This document shows, in pieces, positions 1 through 11,846 of a stretch of DNA of 64,000 bases. The DNA comes from Gnetum montanum (lineage: Eukaryota; Streptophyta; Gnetopsida; Gnetales; Gnetaceae), in contig MNCI01004661.1 of NCBI GenBank assembly GCA_015680685.1, positions 1,585,441-1,649,440 of the forward strand, given 5' to 3'. The notes below the pieces were generated by a model that was not told the DNA's origin, searched no databases, and saw nothing but the letters and a program-made list of their open reading frames with translations. Each line of letters starts with the position of its first letter. Position 1 is the stretch's first letter. The position numbers and the translations under genes were made by a program.

Positions 1-351
<351 letters not shown>

Positions 352-1469
352 TTTACATTGCATGAACTTTAACTGATTGGTTGATTGATTGCAGGGATTT
401 ACAGCTTCTCATCGTGAAAATTTGATATGATTTTTGCTGTTTCCTCTTTTCTGAAAAAATGTACCATGTTTTTCGAAGTATTCACTATTTAGTCACCAAC
501 GTTTACATCCGCATACTCTTTGTAATATAGTATGCAACTCTGCGCCAGCGCTACTGGTTCTCGCAGTTTCGAATTCCGAAATGATGTTTGCATTTCTTGG
601 TTTCCCGTTAACTTGGGCTCCTGGACTGCGAGATATCCCGTTAACTTGAAACATATTAATATTTCAATTAAACTCTCAAATTAACGTAAAAATAAAGACA
701 AATACTTGTTTGTATCATGTGTTCGGTTCTGTCCCTTTGTGTGTGTGTATATATGAACTGGGTATATGTAGTAATCACCCATGGGTTGATTTCCATGTGC
801 ATTTGATCCAAGCATTAAATCATTAAATACATGACATGGTTACTTGGCCTTGAGTAATTTTTAAATAGGGTATTTAGTTTTTGAAGCCCATGAGGAATTT
901 AGTTTCCTGGACCTTCCAAGAAAGAGTACATGACGGATGTTACAAATTTTTTGGCCTAAGAGGCTAATTACCAAATCCATCCAAAAGCGTCCTCTATTAG
1001 AGAAGAAGCTCTCTTGGTCGCATTTTCTCTCTCTTTGTTTTAGACTTTACCATGGTAAATAAATAATTATCATTGTAATACTTTTTTATTGGAACCATTA
1101 CTTGTAAGAGTCTAACTATGTAACCTGGACTTTGTGCTTGGAAAATCAAATCTCTATGCATCAATTTGAGATTTTTTAATTTGAAAAATATAAAAAATTC
1201 TATTGGCCAAATAATAGATAAATATCATAAATATATAACTAAACTAGTTGAAATATCAACCCTTTGTCCCATATCCCTCTTTTAGTGTTTTCGTAGCTAC
1301 TCTATGCTTTCTGCATTGATATGCAGGTGGAGTAAGAATCTCTCAAATAAGAAGGTTATTTTATTTTCTTATTCATGGAGCATAAAAGTTTTAGGGGAAA
1401 GTCTTGGGATACAAGCTATATAAATGTCACTAATTAAATATTCAAAAATTTTTCAAAGTCCAAAAATTC

Positions 1470-1768
1470 TACAAACTTTTTAAAAATCAAATATTATATA
1501 TTTTATCCAAGAATCTTCGAAGGATAGTTCTTGGTCATACTTACTACTGAAGGAATATATCGACAAGTTTTGGAATAACCTCACTCTAACATTGGGTCAT
1601 CCTATTAATTATTTAATGTCTAAAGATGCCATAATTTTTCCAACAAAAATCTAAATATTATATACTTTATCTAAGCATCTATGAAGGATAGGTCTTGATT
1701 GTCTTCATTGTCAAAAGAATATATCAATAGGACTTCAAATAACCTCACTACTAACATCGAATAATCCT
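1470..1768. repeat. Imperfect tandem duplication, unit about 162 bp
   Basis: The stretch from about 1470 to 1605 recurs at about 1632 to 1768. Shared landmarks in order are AAATATTATATA, TTTATC, GAAGGATAG, GAATATATC and AATAACCTCACT. Copies have diverged by substitutions and small indels. Confidence 0.65.
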
Positions 1769-2830
1769 TATGGTCCCAAACAAGTTACTCATGGTTAGGT
1801 CTTACTAACAAACTTACTATTAACCTTCTTAGTGGTTGAAGTACACATATCATTAGAAGTATAGGTCTTGACTATGCCTCACCATACACTAGTACATTCA
1901 ATTGCTAAATGTCATGGCCTTCGCTAGTTTCCCAGCTTTACATGAACTTATGAATCAAAATCCAAGTTAGGGAATTTATTCAAGCCCTTGTTCCCATGGA
2001 ATAGATACCACTAAGAAACACTTAAGCATTGCATGCAAATAGAAGCATCTAAAAGATTTGTAGCTTCCATTATCAATTAAGGAAACCTAGTTACATATAT
2101 ATAATCATTTATTATGATCTAAATCCAAAATATTTCCAAGATAACCAAAATTTTATAATAGTTAAAATTCCACAAAATTCTTACAAAATCCTATTTATAT
2201 CCAAAATAATCATAAAATATATAAAAATCAAGTTGGGTAAAGTTTTCACATATTCCCAAAGTTTACCAAAAGATAGAAAAGAATCTATACAATGTTAAAA
2301 AACAAATCTCCATATAAAAAAGCTCAAAATCACAAAAATTTAGGAGATTCTTGACATAATAATTAAAATCATTAAAAAAGTAACCAAGAACCATAAAGTA
2401 AAGAGAAAGAGTATAAAATCCATAACAAAGTAGGGTAGCTACATGGGAAGGAAAATAAAATTAACTTCCTTACTATGTTGCAAGGCTATTAAATATCTTC
2501 TTATTGGCTTTTCCCACCCAAAAATGTTTACAATATACTTTTACTTTGTTCTAAACCTAACCACTTGAAGCATTTCATGAACCAAAATTCACCATACCAA
2601 AGGATAAAATCTATTTATAAGTAGAAGAATTTTATACAACATGACACATAAGCTTGATACATGTTTAAAAATAGAAGGAACACACTTGAATTGAACTTAT
2701 AGTCACTAAAAAATAGAGAAACATCATGAAAAATGATTTTAGTTACTGGAAAATAGAAAATTGAATTCACAAGGAAGAGAGGTACTAGAAAAAAATAGGA
2801 AACAACATGCTATGTACAATACATACATGC

Positions 2831-2855
2831 TATATATATATATATATATATATAT
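2831..2855. repeat. TA dinucleotide microsatellite
   Basis: An uninterrupted run of about twelve TA units in an AT-rich context. Confidence 0.9.
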
Positions 2856-3022
2856 TATAAAATACTTTACTTTATGTACTTTTTAAAAATATTTTAATTA
2901 CCTTACTTCATGTGAAGGAACAAAGACAGAGATGGGATTTGTAATTGGAGAAGCTTTGAAAGAGCAAGATAAAACAAAGGGTAAAAGAAAAAAATTTCCA
3001 AGAGATTCTGCATATGGCACTA

Positions 3023-3831
3023 TGATGGGACGCGATATCGCATGGGCCGCGATATCCATACGCAATATCGCGTACGCGATATCGTAGCCTATTGCTAATC
3101 CTATAAATAAGAGGTGGCTTTCCCTTGTTTCACAGTTTTAGAGTTAGATTGTAGCTAGACTCTAGCAGTTTGATCCCTCCAGAGATAGATTATTTTCTAG
3201 TGTATGCCCGCAGTGTGGTGAATGTAATTGTACAACATCCTTTATTCGAGTGTGACGTACTTGGACATGCACATGACCGACAATAAAGATCGAGATTACT
3301 TCATCATTGCAACATTCACTTAGTTTAATTAATTATTTATTTAATTTTTATTTACTGCTTTCTTAGTTAATATGTCTCACCCTGATCTCCTAGTAACGCA
3401 GAATGAGTACGACTTAATCACGAGCATTTAAGTGTGACTACTTGGTAACCCAGTAGCATACCTAGGACATGTGTTTGGTAATCCCAGTGGTAGTCGTGCA
3501 CGAGGTCCAAGATGTGTACGGATGACTAAGGAATGGATGCTCATCACACAGGCTAGATTAGATTCTCTTACCCTCTCTTCCCTAGATTAGTTAATATTAC
3601 TTTCCATTGCCTTCAGGAATATCATTAGATTAGGAACACATCATACACCTCACTTTGGACTAAACCATACGTGACAAAGCTAATACTAGTCCAAATGGGA
3701 AGAAAGTGAACTACAACCTAAGGTTAACTATCTAGGTGCCACAACTTGTCCGTTTGCGGAGTTCAACGGGATCACGTGTGAAAACGTTCGTATTCATATG
3801 GTTGAGTGTAGGGGTATCTTGCCACTCATCA
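3023..3831 (+). repeat. 5' LTR of element 1
   Basis: Pairs with 10883-11714. U3 is short: a dyad array at 3031-3086, then the TATA box TATAAATA at 3102-3109. AATAAA at 3282-3287 could be the poly(A) signal. The last 120 bp (tattcatatggttgagtgta ... ctcatca) are shared by every Athila-like LTR in the window. Confidence 0.93.
3031..3109 (+). promoter_or_regulatory. U3 palindrome array and TATA box of element 1 5' LTR
   Basis: Four GCGATATCGC-like decamers occur in about 55 bp: a perfect copy at 3032-3041, a partial at 3049-3056, GCAATATCGC at 3062-3071 and GCGATATCG at 3076-3084. ATATCGCGTACGCGATAT at 3065-3082 is a perfect 18-bp palindrome. TATAAATA follows at 3102. The position suggests an enhancer or protein-binding array; the binding factor is unknown. 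Confidence 0.75.
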
Positions 3832-3832
3832 T

Positions 3833-3850
3833 TGGCACCGTTGCTGGGGA
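3833..3850 (+). other. Primer-binding site, tRNA-Asp type
   Basis: TGGCACCGTTGCTGGGGA begins 1 bp after the 5' LTR. It differs at two positions from the complement of the plant tRNA-Asp 3' end (TGGCGCCGTTGCCGGGGA), the usual Athila primer site. Both changes fit C/T or G/A transition. Confidence 0.8.
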
Positions 3851-3984
3851 TGATGCTAGTTATCTAGATTAGTTATATCATACAAGGTCATTGTATAAGA
3901 ACTTAACGATATATCTTTTAGATTAGTTATCTTTTAGAAATAATAATTAAAAGTCACATGTAATTCACACACAACTTCACAACA

Positions 3985-5967
3985 ATGCCTCTCCTACAAG
4001 TTTACAATAATGCCACACTTAGTGAGGAAGTTCATTGGAGAACCAACGAACTATATGATGATGAAGATTGGAGTACACAACCTGAAGTGGGGGTTTCTTA
4101 TAAACATCAACAAAAGCAACGTCATCCCAACACACGGAAGCATAACTTACCTGATGACGATGAACCCCTATTGGCCACTACAAGCTTAACACAAATACAA
4201 GAGGCTGTTCGAATCTCACGTAGACATCGTAAAGAGAGCCGTATACCCAGGCTCGATTTAAACAACTTCCCTATTTTTTTAGGAGGCTATGACTTAGATC
4301 CACATCAACATTTACAAGCCTTCTACGATGCCTGCACATGGAATAACATCGATAACAGGTGGCAAAAACTTAAGCTCTTTCCTATGACACTTGTTGACCA
4401 AGAAAAAGTATGGTATAGATCGTTAAAACCAAATTCAATATGACATTGGTCAACAATGGTAAAAGTATTTAATGAAAAATATCAAACCTATGCAAGAGTG
4501 TCAGCCTTGAGGAAACAAATCCAAGGATGGAAATAAGAAAAACATGAACCCTTGGACATGGCCTTAGAAAGATATTATGCACTGTTAAACAACTGTCCAG
4601 GCCATGGGTTTTCCAAGGAAAGGCTAATGTATCATATCATTGATGGGCTATGTAATGAAATAAGAGAGACCTTAGGAATTTATGCCCAAGGTTAACTATA
4701 CAAACTACAAACCCATCAAGTCTAAGAGCTTATTTAGCAGGTAGCAAAAGAAGAAGGAGAATTGGCTAGATGGGAGAGTGTTGAAAAACATCAACGGGAC
4801 CAAAATATCAACTTAATAAAGGTCCATGATCATAAAAAGGAGAAATCAACAAATCTCAAGGTGGAAACATCATCTTTGCCAACACAACAAACATTAGAAG
4901 AAGTCGAGGAAAAGATTAATAATATGTTGGAATGGACATATCAAAAGTGTGGAGAATTTATCAACACCATTGGAAATAGAGTTTTGACAACCCAAGAAGC
5001 AGGACAAAACATTAGAAAATCGGAAATAAGGGATAAGGAAAATAAGAACTCAAGTACCAATCATACGTATGAATGCAACATATGCCTGTACAATCACCCC
5101 AAGGGCCAATGCCTAATTTTGTTACATTTACATGAGCATTGGGGAGACACGTTACATCCTGAGTTCGTATAGAAATATTGTGTTTGATCATAGTGGCAAC
5201 AATCCTAGTCATGGGGGAAACCATCCCTACACTGGAGGCACCATTCATATTATCTGAATCCAAATTCTTATCAAGTTGAACATCCTATTTCTCCAATTGG
5301 GCTCGCATACTCTATCTCACCACAATACCATTCTCCTCAATACTATCAGCCCATGCCTCCAACACAACCACCACCTTGTGCACCCTATACTCCTCCTAAC
5401 TTTCAACATTCTCATCATTTCCCTCCTTCCACAGTGCCACCAACTATTCCTAAGGTGCCTACACCATAACAACAACCCACGAATGTTACTTGTGCTAATA
5501 CTACCAACAACAGTGAGAAACCTCCTCAACATCCAAAGTGCCCCTTCTTTAAACATGGCCGTAAGAAGGGACAACACAATTCTGAGGCCATTGCATCCTC
5601 CAACTCAGCATAAGCCCCACACTGTGGTGCACCCTTACCTTCGAACCCAACACCTCATGTAACTTCATCAGGGCCACCAACTCACACTCCAACAACAATA
5701 TGGCCCAATAAACACAAGAATGGAGAGTGAAAACCCAATCCTTGCATACCATCTAACGGTCCCAAATATCATAGTGGGTCAACTTGTTATCCGGGAACTA
5801 CATCATATAAATTTCCCTACTATGCTCATTATAATCAAGTGTGTGAACCTCGATGGGGTAAGTATGAACTAGCTCCGATACTTCCAACATGCAAGGATCC
5901 TCATCTTCCATTTATTAATCCTTGCCATACTCAACCACTTAGTTATGGGGGATACCCTCCATTCTAA
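3985..5967 (+). pseudogene. gag: Gag polyprotein of element 1, eleven in-frame stops
   Basis: A 660-codon frame that stays in register from ATG 3985 to TAA 5965. The conserved gag core (residues about 75-260) contains LDLNNFP, GGYDLDPHQHLQAFYDAC, KLKLFPMTL, YALLNNCPGHGFS, HIIDGL and VAKEEGEL; the last continues the LRR/QVxxL-type gag helix region. A zinc-knuckle-like motif CNICLYNHPKGQC lies near residue 363, followed by a Pro/Gln/Tyr-rich tail ending SYGGYPPF. It would form the virus-like capsid. Eleven stops (e.g. 4441, 4534, 4693) and no frame break make it dead but colinear. The same protein order is seen in N2, A, C2 and C. Confidence 0.85.
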
Positions 5968-7380
5968 TAACAAGTAGGATTAATAAGTATTTTTTAGTTT
6001 TATTTAATTTTATAACTTTTTATTTTTCAGTTTTTCAAATTTTCAACTTTTTGTTTTATCTTTTTATCTTTTCATGTTTTTGGTCTTTTTACGTTTTTGT
6101 AAGTAATCTCGTCTACAAATAAAACACTCATGTGGATCGTTGGTTGAGGTGTGTTCTATGTTATTAAGTCTTGAGTGAGCAATTATTTGGCCAGTGAGCC
6201 CATTACATCCACTCATCCACTCTACAAATAAGAGGTTCTGTTTGAGGGTACAATGATATTGTTGAAATTCTTAAAAACTTAAAATTAATTTTGTGTTCAT
6301 TGTACCCAGAATGAAGAAGGATGGACCAAGAGGGAATGATTAGGATGTGACATCAAGGGGACTTGTGAATTCTCTTTGGTGACATCTGTGAGAGTTATCA
6401 TGCAACGTGGTTGTACTAAGATCCTTATAGATCTAATGAAAAATGGGAGTAATAGTAATCAAAAGGGCACTCAAAAATTAATGCTGTGCTAGGGTATCCC
6501 ATTGGAAAGACATGCACCCATGCCTGAAGGTTGATGACTTCTCTGGATTCAGTATTCAAAAAAAAGAGAGAGAGAAAAAGAAAAAAAGAGAGAGAAAAGC
6601 AGAAAAACAAAGTGCCACAAAACAAAAATCACTCCTCCCTTGAACAAAACACCAAGTGTGCGTACAACTTGTTGTTATGGTACTCTCATAGTTGTTCATC
6701 ATGGGATGAAACAATGCGATGTCACTAATTAGAGGAATGGACTTGGTCCTGAACTTGGAACGATGGGTTAATGACACATTAATCATGCTTTGCACGTAGG
6801 ATTCATTGTGCTATGGGTCAGTTACCCTATGTCCTAATCTCTACGATCCCTTTCTCTAGTTCATCTCATCTCACTGTTCGTGTAATTGTAGCCCACATCA
6901 TGTGTAACATAGAATTCGTACCTCATTCCCATGATAATTACATGTGTGTGTTTTGTGGAGTTAGTGCAGATTACATTTAACCCTTTTAGTGCCCACAGAC
7001 ACTTTAAGTGGGTTACACAATAGCATTATAGGTTGAAACCTGCTTTGGGGAGGACCCACTTATGTAATATTTTGTAATCTTCACTTATGACATAGCTCAC
7101 ACACACCATTTATTACCCTTAGCATAATTTTTCAATTAATTTTCTTTCCCTACTATTATCCCTCTGAATTTCAATGTTCCAATGTACCATTACATACCAT
7201 TTTTCTTACCACCCAAGGTTTTATTGATAAAATCCACACCGTCATCATTAATTGTGCCTCTAGACATAATGAAATTGCCCTAGAACTCCTTGATAATAGC
7301 TAATGTCCTCAATTTCCAACGTTAATTTCAAGAACATCCTTTAAAAAGTTAGTATTTTCATGGTGTCTCATGTCACTAGG
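5968..7380 (+). other. Spacer between gag and accessory gene, no pol remains
   Basis: Non-coding. A T-rich stretch (5990-6090) follows gag, a purine-rich run of GA/AAG repeats lies at 6548-6600, and the block around 7035-7075 (ctttggggaggacccact) recurs in elements B, N2 and A. I searched all frames by eye for RT and integrase motifs and found none. Confidence 0.6.
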
Positions 7381-7472
7381 GATGTGATATCATGTATGTG
7401 ATATCACGTCGAACGAGATATTGTGTACGCGATGTACTATACGTGATATCGCGTTGCCACCGCCTATAAATA
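7381..7472 (+). promoter_or_regulatory. Internal U3-like promoter ahead of the accessory ORF
   Basis: A second dyad array of the same kind as U3 lies inside the element. GTGATATCAC (7398-7407) is a perfect palindrome, with four more GATATC/GATATT variants between 7383 and 7453. TATAAATA at 7465-7472 follows within a ctataaatag context like the LTR TATA. The accessory ATG is 480 bp downstream, after a probable leader ending tgattgcag just before the ATG. Elements B and C2, which lack the accessory gene, lack this block. Confidence 0.65.
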
Positions 7473-7950
7473 GGTCATCCCCCTGCAACACTTAGCATCA
7501 TTTTTTCATTCACATGGGGGAAGTTTTTGAAATTTTTATCTCCTACTTGCGATTAAGCAACCCTTTCTTTTCTCACTCTATCTTGCTTGCTGGTGCTCCA
7601 ATTTTCATTTCGTTTGAACTTGCTTAAACCCAGAGTGTTCAGCTTAGTTGTGGGGGAGGGACACTTGCTGAAAAGTGCCTAACTTTTTTGAAATTTATCA
7701 TCGCCCAAAGGACATCATCTAGGGTAATTAACTATAACACTTACAATATTTGTGGCCAAAAATTATTTAATCCTTAGGTATACTAGGAAATTAAAATTGA
7801 AAAACCACCTACGTAAAAAGGGGACCCATTATTACAAACTTTCGGGTAATATCACACGTGATAACATAAGATTATTGATAAAGGAAAGTAGTAAGGTATA
7901 ACTTGACTTAAAAAAACAACCTTACTAATGCTTGGCCCATGTGATTGCAG

Positions 7951-10716
7951 ATGGCCCCAAAACATGGACAACAAGAGGGTCCTACTCAAGGTGGAAAGAA
8001 ATGATCTTAGAGAGGTGGAAGACAAGGTCCTACTGGACAACATGTAGAACAAGACGAGCAATCATTCAGCATTCATCAAGATGAACCTCCTACCAGATGA
8101 TTCGGGCAGGTAGAAGGAGGAGCTGTTGTAGCACCTGAACCAGGACAACAACTCACCTTGCCCCAAGATTATGTTTAGGCTATCCATGAGAAGTCCACAT
8201 TCGCTGCGGTGATTATGGAGTTGAACTTTAAATCATTCATAGAGTTCGCTAATGAAGCCATTAGGGATCACCTTAAAGGGTCTCCCTTATGGCCTATCCT
8301 CTCTTAAAGCAGTGCCTGGTACCTAGGAGAGACGTACCAATTTTGGCACAATAGGGAGAAAGGCACCACTATTAATATTTTTGGTGTGATAGTTGATTTC
8401 TCTGCATAGGCCATTTTGAAAGTGTTAAACCTTCCGAATACATGACCCCAGGTTGCTTGGTTATCCACCCGTTTAGACCCTAATGTGCGAAAGGATTGGT
8501 TGGAGAAGGCTTATGGCAAAGATAATGCATTTGGTGAATTGACGACGAAAGAGAGGGTTTACTTCAAAATTGGAACATATCACCTCTTCCCCACAAAGGA
8601 CTTAAAAAGGATATTGACGTATTTGACTAGAGGATGTGCAATGTTGATGGGAAAGATTAAAGCTAACCTAACCCATCTATATTTGACAGAGATCCTGAGG
8701 TGGTTCGAAGAACGAAAGATAGGGAAGATGGTGCTGCCTTTCCCTTGTCTTATCAGAAAACTTTGCCAACATGCTGGTATTCGGGGATACACCAATGACG
8801 TCCTCTAAAAAGCCCAAATTGCTTCATATGATGAATTGCTAAAGGTGCTAGCTCCAAGAAAAAGCATTGGTGAAGAGTTGGAACCAAAATAGGAAGAAGA
8901 ACATATGGCTGAACCCAGTCAACCTCCAGTCATGGGTCCTAGTCAATAACAAGAAGCAGGGCCTAGCACAGGCCAGGATTAGTCGCTACCACCGCAAGAC
9001 TATAGACCGTTGATGAGCCATCTTAGGGTCATCGCTGAGACGGTTAGTTGGGAAAGTAGTGATAACGCAAACCTCTTTCACGTCATCGATGATGCCATTT
9101 AGCCTACAGTTTTGTTAGATCACAAAAGGGGGGAAGTATCCATTCACACAGGAGGAGGGGAAATTTTATGGTCACAATAGATCTCAGGAAACGTGACATC
9201 TTTCTAGGTGTAGTTAGAGACTAGTGAAGGGGCCACCGTGGTGGTCATGCAACACTAGAATGCTGTAGGAGCTGTAGAAGTGGTCACAGACCACATCAAA
9301 GAATCCTTCAACGTATCTATTGTGCCATCGGTAGATCTCTTAGGGGCACAGGATGCTCAAACTCTGGCTGGAACCTTAATGAATCCTGTAGAACTTGAGG
9401 ATGCACTTGATCGATTGCTTCAAACAGGACAAGTAATGACGTTCCTATTTGAAATCCCTTAGGATGTTACAACAATTTAGTCATACCTCATTTCCACAAA
9501 GGGGAAGTTGGTCTTAATAGAGGTAAGGGTCGAGCATGTTGAAGCTGAAGTGTAGAAACTACAAGAGCAGCTCGTGGCCTTACAAGCAGCACAGCGGGAC
9601 CCTTTGCAATTTGTTCTCGTAGACCAGTTAGAAAAATTTAGAACTAAGCAGCTAACCAAATTAATAGAGGAGAATAAAAGGGTGGCCAATGAGAAAGAGA
9701 AGGCTTTTTGGGAGGCCTCCGCAACGCAAGCGCAAAATCATGCACATCTTAAGGCACTCAAAGCCTTACAAGAAGAAAATAAGCAACTAGTTACAAAAAA
9801 TCTTCAGTTGACCACTGTAGAAAAGCAAAAGAACGTTCTCGATGAACACTTTCATCAGTTATGAGAATAATTCATCTGGGTTAACTGAGACATGAGTCGT
9901 TTAGCTAGAGAAAATCGAACCCTCTTGATGGAGGAGGTACGCACCATTCGTCAAAAATCAGCAATTGAGATATGCACGTGGTAGAGCGAGGCTAAATGAC
10001 ATGAGAAGCTAAAGGAGCACTTTCACGATTAGGTGGGGATGTATAAATAGGTCCTTGAAAAGGAGATCCATATGGCCAAGATCCAAATAAACACTATTAG
10101 TGCTCAACACACTAATTGGTGGGCCATATTGGACACATACACATTCACCCATCAAGTGGAAGTTAAGAACTGGGACCTGCAGATTCAAGACTTAACAAAG
10201 TACATGGAGTTGGAAAACCTAAGATATGCCAACCTTTCCATGTTAACAGCAAGATACCCAAGGTTAGAGCTCAAGCAGCAGGTAGCAATCACGCACATCA
10301 AATACGAAGCAGAATTTGTGGAACGCAAGAGGTTGTTGGAGAAACTGGAAGTCGCAAATTCTGAACTTGAGGTGGTAAAAGCCAGCTACCAGGGATAAAA
10401 ATATGTCACAACTGACTTGGCTTGATGGCTAGCAGACTTTCATGAATACAAGGATAAAGCCAGAGCCTATGAGGAGGAACGATGGGTGTTCACGGCTTGG
10501 TACGTCAAGGCCAACCAAATGTTTCTGGAACTACCCTGTCCGTGGGAAGTGCTGACTTTGTCAAACGTTGGAACATTAGCATGGATGATACAAGACCCTC
10601 AGAATGAAGAGGAAAAGCTCCAAGACATACTTTAGCATTATCAAACCTCAAAACCTAGAGCACAAGACAAAGGGAAGTCACCAATGGAGTAGCGACCGCC
10701 ACCAGGAACTACATGA
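7951..10716 (+). pseudogene. Accessory protein ORF of element 1 (transposon-protein-like domain plus coiled coils)
   Basis: A 921-codon frame from ATG 7951 to TGA 10714 stays in one register although about 30 stops interrupt it. Residues about 90-290 resemble the 'putative plant transposon protein' domain found in some plant retroelements (KERVYFKIGTYHLFPT ... LTHLYLTEIL ... LPFPCLIRKLCQHAGI). A Gln/Pro/Glu-rich linker follows. From residue about 540 to 820 it is heptad-rich (QLEKFRTKQLTKLIEENKR, KALQEENKQLV), a likely long coiled coil. A C-terminal block LPCPWEVLTLSNVGTLAWM is conserved in N2 and element A. It may be spliced: a pyrimidine-poor tgattgcag directly precedes the ATG. Function is unknown; DNA binding is only suggested by the domain's name and context. 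In element A the same ORF lies downstream of integrase, the place of env-like genes in Athila. Confidence 0.75.
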
Positions 10717-10870
10717 GTTCTAAATTTTTATAGTTATAGCATATTCTGTGTGTTGTGTCTTTATTTTTTTTCTTCCCACACTACGACATCATCCCATTTC
10801 TTTTTCAATCTAATAATCCCATACTTATCCATTGTGTAATCATTGTAACTCAAGGATGAGTTTTTATTTA

Positions 10871-10882
10871 GTCGTGGGGGTA
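10871..10882 (+). other. Polypurine tract region of element 1
   Basis: GTCGTGGGGGTA abuts the 3' LTR; the G run is the probable plus-strand primer. The same tract with the same spacing (tcatggggta) precedes the 3' LTRs of B, A and C2. Confidence 0.6.
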
Positions 10883-11714
10883 TGATGAGACACGATATCG
10901 CATGGGTCGCGATATCGCATACGCGATATTGCATCTTTCCCTGCGATATTGCGTGTGTGATATCACAGCCCATCGCCAGTCCTATAGATAAGAGGTGGCT
11001 CTCCCTTGTTTCATAGTTTTAGAGTTAGATTGTAGCTAGATTCTGGTAGTTTGATCCCTCCAGAGATAGATTGTTTTCTAGTGTATGCCTGCAGTGTGGT
11101 GAATGTATTTGTACGACATCCTTTATTCAAGTGTGACATACTTGGACACACACATGACCAACAATAAAGATCAAGATTACTTCATCATTGCAGCATTTAA
11201 TTAGTTTATTTATTTATTTATTTAATTTTTATTTATTGCTTTCTTAGTTAATATCTCTCACCCTTATCTCCTAGTAACGCGGAATGAGTACAACTTAAAC
11301 ATGAGCATTTAAATGTGACTACTTGGTAACCCAGTAGTGTACCTAGGCCATGAACTTGGTAATCCCAGTGGTAGTCATGCATGAGGTCCAAGATGTATAC
11401 AGATGATTAAGGAACGGATGCTCATCGCACTTAGGCTAGATTAGATTCTCTTAACCTCTCTCTCCTAGATTAGTTAATATTACTTTCCATTTCCTTCAGG
11501 AGTAGCATTAGATTAGGAATACATCATACACCTCACTCTGGACTAAACCATATGTGAAAAATCTAATACTAGTCTAGATGGGAAGACAGCGAACTGCGAC
11601 CTAAGGTTAACTATCTAGGTGTCACAACTAGTCCGTCTGTGGAGTTTGACTGGATCGCGCATGAAAACGCTCGTATTCATATGGTTGAGTGTAGGGGTAT
11701 CTCGCCACTCATCA
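10883..11714 (+). repeat. 3' LTR of element 1
   Basis: Pairs with 3023-3831. Its U3 keeps five GATATC-type units against four in the 5' LTR, and its TATA has mutated to TATAGATA (10983-10990). A TTTA short repeat at about 11207-11222 is also expanded relative to the 5' LTR. Confidence 0.93.
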
Positions 11715-11719
11715 CACTA

Positions 11720-11846
11720 TTAAGAAAGTTGAAAAAATTATATATGATATACATATAACTTCTCCAAAAATCAAGAAAATTTTTAGGGTTCTAGGTGAAT
11801 GATATGAAAAGCCATAACATGTAATTGTTAAGTCTCATACTATAGT
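11720..11846. other. Short unique spacer between elements 1 and B
   Basis: AT-rich sequence outside both elements, starting right after the TSD of element 1. No feature recognised. Confidence 0.5.

Larger units (their letters stand above)
352..3017. other. AT-rich 3' flank and intergenic DNA, no gene seen
   Basis: Probable 3' UTR for the first few hundred bases, then AT-rich sequence without a convincing reading frame, splice pattern or retroelement domain. It holds an imperfect tandem duplication and a TA microsatellite, listed separately. It ends at the target-site duplication of the first LTR element. Confidence 0.6.
3023..11714 (+). mobile_element. Non-autonomous Athila-like LTR retrotransposon (element 1), TSD CACTA
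   Basis: Two LTRs of 809 and 832 bp flank 7.05 kb. Both begin TGATG and end TCATCA. CACTA at 3018-3022 repeats at 11715-11719, so this is one complete insertion with a 5-bp target-site duplication. Order: 5' LTR, tRNA-Asp-like primer site, gag, a spacer with a second promoter-like block, an accessory ORF, purine tract, 3' LTR. No protease, reverse transcriptase, RNase H or integrase can be read in the 2-kb spacer or elsewhere, so the element would have needed pol from a relative such as element A. Both reading frames carry many stops. Confidence 0.93.

Noticed and set aside
2831-2855. TA run as an origin or regulatory element
   Set aside because: Plain dinucleotide microsatellite in AT-rich flank.
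6548-6600. GA/AAG-rich run as a polypurine tract
   Set aside because: It lies mid-element, far from an LTR, and the N2 counterpart is just a T-rich low-complexity run.
7951-10716. Reassigned genetic code (TAG as Gln), because the frame is uninterrupted except for stops
   Set aside because: TGA and TAA also occur in frame, other elements show frame breaks and lost catalytic residues, and the AAA-ATPase exon ends normally at TAG. C-to-T decay explains it better.
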